DNA from: Ciborinia camelliae
Taxonomy: Eukaryota > Ascomycota > Leotiomycetes > Helotiales > Sclerotiniaceae
Assembly: GCA_025890175.1 (NCBI GenBank)
Contig: JANPYM010000007.1
Location: forward strand, 2,541,063 to 2,605,062
Direction: 5' to 3'
DNA: 64,000 nucleotides
Shown one piece after another: positions 61,679 through 64,000 of the stretch. Below the pieces are notes generated by a model. The model searched no databases, was not told where the DNA came from, and was given only the letters and a program-made list of their open reading frames with translations. The translations under genes and the position numbers were made by a program. The first letter of the stretch is position 1. Every line of letters begins with the position of its first letter.

Positions 61679-64000
61679 ATGGGAAAGTTCTGGTTTAAAT
61701 TTATCAAAAGGATAATGGCACAAACGGAGCCAGGTTCGCCGGCATCAAACGATCAAAAAACATCTTGGTTTCGAAAGTTCATTTTCCCCAAGAAAGATGA
61801 AAACCACACGCCGCCGAACTCCCCACCGAACGAGGCTCAACCACCAGGGTTGGCTCGTCGACTTTCGAGAAAGGTTGTCCCCGGACTCCCGAGAGCAGGT
61901 ACCTTTAGGAGACAACAATCGGAGCTGCGGGATAGACTAGAACCGGTCAAACCAAATGCTGATGAACGGCGGGCAGCTTCGGTGGATCGTAGACTCAATA
62001 CCTCGCACCGCTCATCCTCGGCAGCTATAAATCGTGGCCCAAGAACCAGCGCTCCTGAAATTTTAGAAAGGGTGGAAACTATCGATAAGACGTTCGATAA
62101 TGTATCTGTGCGACCACCTACGGCCACCACAAACGAACCTGAGAATGTGTCTCCAGAATATGTGGATGTATCGAAGGAAGAGAAACAGAGTTCACATATC
62201 GAAGAGCAATCAATCTCTACAGATACATTCGATGAAATAATACTTGAGGAGCTGGAGAAGAAATGGATTCTGAATCTTAGCATGCATTTTAGGGACAAAT
62301 CGAAAAGGGAGAAATTCTTTGTTACTTATGCAGAAACACCGACGCACTGGAGGAGGGTTACCATTTCTCTGGACTATAGAAATGCGCCGAGTAATTCCTT
62401 GGAGGAAGAGCTACAAAGAACTAGGTTCCAGAGAGACAAAAGTGCGCGCATATATGAGGCTATTCGAGAATCACTCCAAGACATTCAATTTTACGATACT
62501 GTGACGAATCTCAAGTTGGAGACACAGGACGAACGGCTCCATGTTCATGTTGTGGAAGATCTCTCCGAGGTTATTCATTACCCTCCCGTGAAGGCTCTCA
62601 ATCATCTCACATGTCGCAGGGTTCTCGAAGAGGGGCTTGAATTCGATTCTCATCTATCTGGGTTCGTCTACAAAGTTAGGGTGGCCGGCCAAGTCTTCAT
62701 CAAGAAAGAAATTCCAGGACCAGATCAAGTTGATGAATTTTTATATGAGATTAATGCTCTTCATCAACTTTCCGGATCTCATAGTGTTATTCAATTTGGC
62801 GGCGTCGTGCTTGATAATGAAGCAAAATGTGTGAAAGGCCTTCTAATTAGCTTCGCTGAACAGGGAGCTTTAATTGATGTTATCTATGATGGGGAGGGGG
62901 GAATCTCATGGGCGCGGCGGGAACGTTGGGCTAAACAAATCGTTCATGGACTTTCCGAAATTCACGAGGCGGGTTTTGTTCAAGGAGATTTCACTTTGTC
63001 GAATATCGTTATAGATGGGGACGATAATGCAAAGATCATCGATATAAATCGACGAGGTTGTCCAGTTGGATGGGAACCTCCGGAAGTCGCTGCACTAATC
63101 GAAAGCAACCAGAGGATTTCCATGTATATAGGCGTCAAATCCGATTTGTATCAGCTTGGGATGGTTCTCTATGCTTTGGCTACTCAACAGGATGAACCGG
63201 AAACTCAAAGACCGTTGAAATTATCGGCTTTTCCGCCTGATGTACCGGACTATTTTCTGGAAGTTTGTGGACGTTGTCTCAACGACGATCCAAGACATCG
63301 ATCGCAGGCTGCAGCCCTGCTCAATCTCTTTCCTGAGTTTGACGAGAATCGTGGTGTATATGATGATCAATCCCCAACTCCAATTGTGATTGATGTTAGG
63401 CATGTCGATGAAGGGGAGCTCTTGGTCACAGTTCATGATAATAAGAGACGGGAAAAACTGCATGATGAAGAAATTCCAGAGAGAGGTCGATCACGTTCTA
63501 AACCTCATTCGCCACCATTTATGGCATCGAGGCCACCGGAGACAACGACTGCCGATTTAGATACACATGCCATCAGGCCCTCACAAATCTTATTACCCCC
63601 ATCCACTTCTGGCTCCGATTACTCGAAAGATCCAATCAATCGGCCACAATACCAATACCAAAATACATCCACGATAGAAAACTCGACATTAGAAACTCGA
63701 CGGCAAGATTCTGAACGCCCTTCACATTCCGAAAAGGACACGGCAGATATCCAAACCCATCCCACGACAGAACAAGCGCGCAACACAGGAGCGAACACTA
63801 ATAATATATCCATGGCTTATGCGGGGGATCTAGCACACATTGGAACGGGCGTTGAAAGTGCACATATGGGAACCTATTCTTTTGAAGCGGTCAATCTAGA
63901 TGATGATGATTTAACGATAGATCACGAGGCGGGCAATGTTTTTTATATGAATCCGGATGGGGAGGAAAAGATCTTGAATGGAAATGGAAAACACATTTAA
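61679..64000 (+). CDS. Kinase-like protein, possibly atypical
   Basis: A single uninterrupted frame of 773 residues whose TAA is the last codon of the window. Residues 1-190 are basic, Ser/Pro-rich and disordered. Residues about 190-310 form an unrecognised domain (KWILNLSMHFRDKSKREKF, then YEAIRESLQDIQFYD) that I cannot assign to a named family. The kinase-like fold follows, with a possible ATP lysine in VFIKKE (Lys342 or 343), a catalytic-loop equivalent QGDFTLSN with Asp437 and Asn442, and DIN at 455-457 in place of DFG. The APE region reads EPPE. The HRD Arg is absent. It may be a weak kinase or pseudokinase. A disordered tail follows. Met13 is an alternative start. Confidence 0.82.
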   Translation: MGKFWFKFIKRIMAQTEPGSPASNDQKTSWFRKFIFPKKDENHTPPNSPPNEAQPPGLARRLSRKVVPGLPRAGTFRRQQSELRDRLEPVKPNADERRAASVDRRLNTSHRSSSAAINRGPRTSAPEILERVETIDKTFDNVSVRPPTATTNEPENVSPEYVDVSKEEKQSSHIEEQSISTDTFDEIILEELEKKWILNLSMHFRDKSKREKFFVTYAETPTHWRRVTISLDYRNAPSNSLEEELQRTRFQRDKSARIYEAIRESLQDIQFYDTVTNLKLETQDERLHVHVVEDLSEVIHYPPVKALNHLTCRRVLEEGLEFDSHLSGFVYKVRVAGQVFIKKEIPGPDQVDEFLYEINALHQLSGSHSVIQFGGVVLDNEAKCVKGLLISFAEQGALIDVIYDGEGGISWARRERWAKQIVHGLSEIHEAGFVQGDFTLSNIVIDGDDNAKIIDINRRGCPVGWEPPEVAALIESNQRISMYIGVKSDLYQLGMVLYALATQQDEPETQRPLKLSAFPPDVPDYFLEVCGRCLNDDPRHRSQAAALLNLFPEFDENRGVYDDQSPTPIVIDVRHVDEGELLVTVHDNKRREKLHDEEIPERGRSRSKPHSPPFMASRPPETTTADLDTHAIRPSQILLPPSTSGSDYSKDPINRPQYQYQNTSTIENSTLETRRQDSERPSHSEKDTADIQTHPTTEQARNTGANTNNISMAYAGDLAHIGTGVESAHMGTYSFEAVNLDDDDLTIDHEAGNVFYMNPDGEEKILNGNGKHI

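Noticed and set aside
1..64000. CRISPR arrays, rRNA, tRNA genes and biosynthetic clusters
   Set aside because: No spaced direct repeats, no rRNA core sequence, and no cloverleaf with a convincing GTTCGA-type B box was spotted by eye; no polyketide, NRPS or terpene enzymes are present. A tRNA scan would be needed to exclude tRNAs fully.

Overview
The window is nuclear DNA of a filamentous ascomycete. Genes are broken by short introns, mostly 45-70 nt, with GTNNGT donors and CTAAC-like branch points. The gene set includes a Zn2Cys6 regulator, a C2H2 plus fungal-specific regulatory protein, a fungal rhodopsin-domain membrane protein and a DUF7707-type wall protein. Protein style and the recurrent intergenic ACCTAGGTAGGT motif suggest Leotiomycetes, possibly Helotiales such as Botrytis or Sclerotinia relatives. 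That placement is inference; species cannot be read here. A run of 10 Ns shows the sequence is a scaffold.

Layout. 1-1205: pyrimidine-rich simple sequence. 1206-2713 (-): mARC-like MOSC protein. 2714-7709: gene-poor, with a foldback element. 7710-11512 (-): condensin SMC2. 11513-18311: two degenerate MITE-like elements around one orphan gene (12757-13365 +). 18312-20587 (+): Zn2Cys6 regulator. 21442-24135 (+): CCR4-NOT subunit NOT2. 24937-26746 (-): rhodopsin-domain membrane protein. 27845-28881 (-): eIF3g. 29981-32205 (-): mitochondrial Hsp70. 32906-35408 (+): WD40/DUF2415 protein. About 36.1-36.3 kb: broken PAH-domain relic. 37052-38099 (-): GPI-anchored DUF7707-type protein. 39766-43143 (-): C2H2 transcription factor. 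45717-46374 (+): SAP30-like protein. 46982-48669 (+): Mdj1. 49768-50137: intact pogo-like MITE. 50434-53909 (+): BRO1. 54659-58009 (+): Lon/Pim1. 58010-61678: simple repeats and the assembly gap. 61679-64000 (+): kinase-like protein ending on the last base of the window.

There are no operons. The clearest functional theme is mitochondrial matrix protein quality control: mtHsp70, its J-protein Mdj1 and the Lon protease Pim1 lie within 28 kb. In yeast these three act in one folding and degradation pathway. A second theme is chromatin and mRNA control (SMC2, NOT2, SAP30-like, two transcription factors, PAH relic). Exon boundaries were worked out by hand from splice motifs and reading-frame continuity; every multi-exon model sums to a multiple of three. 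No transcript data or database search was available.
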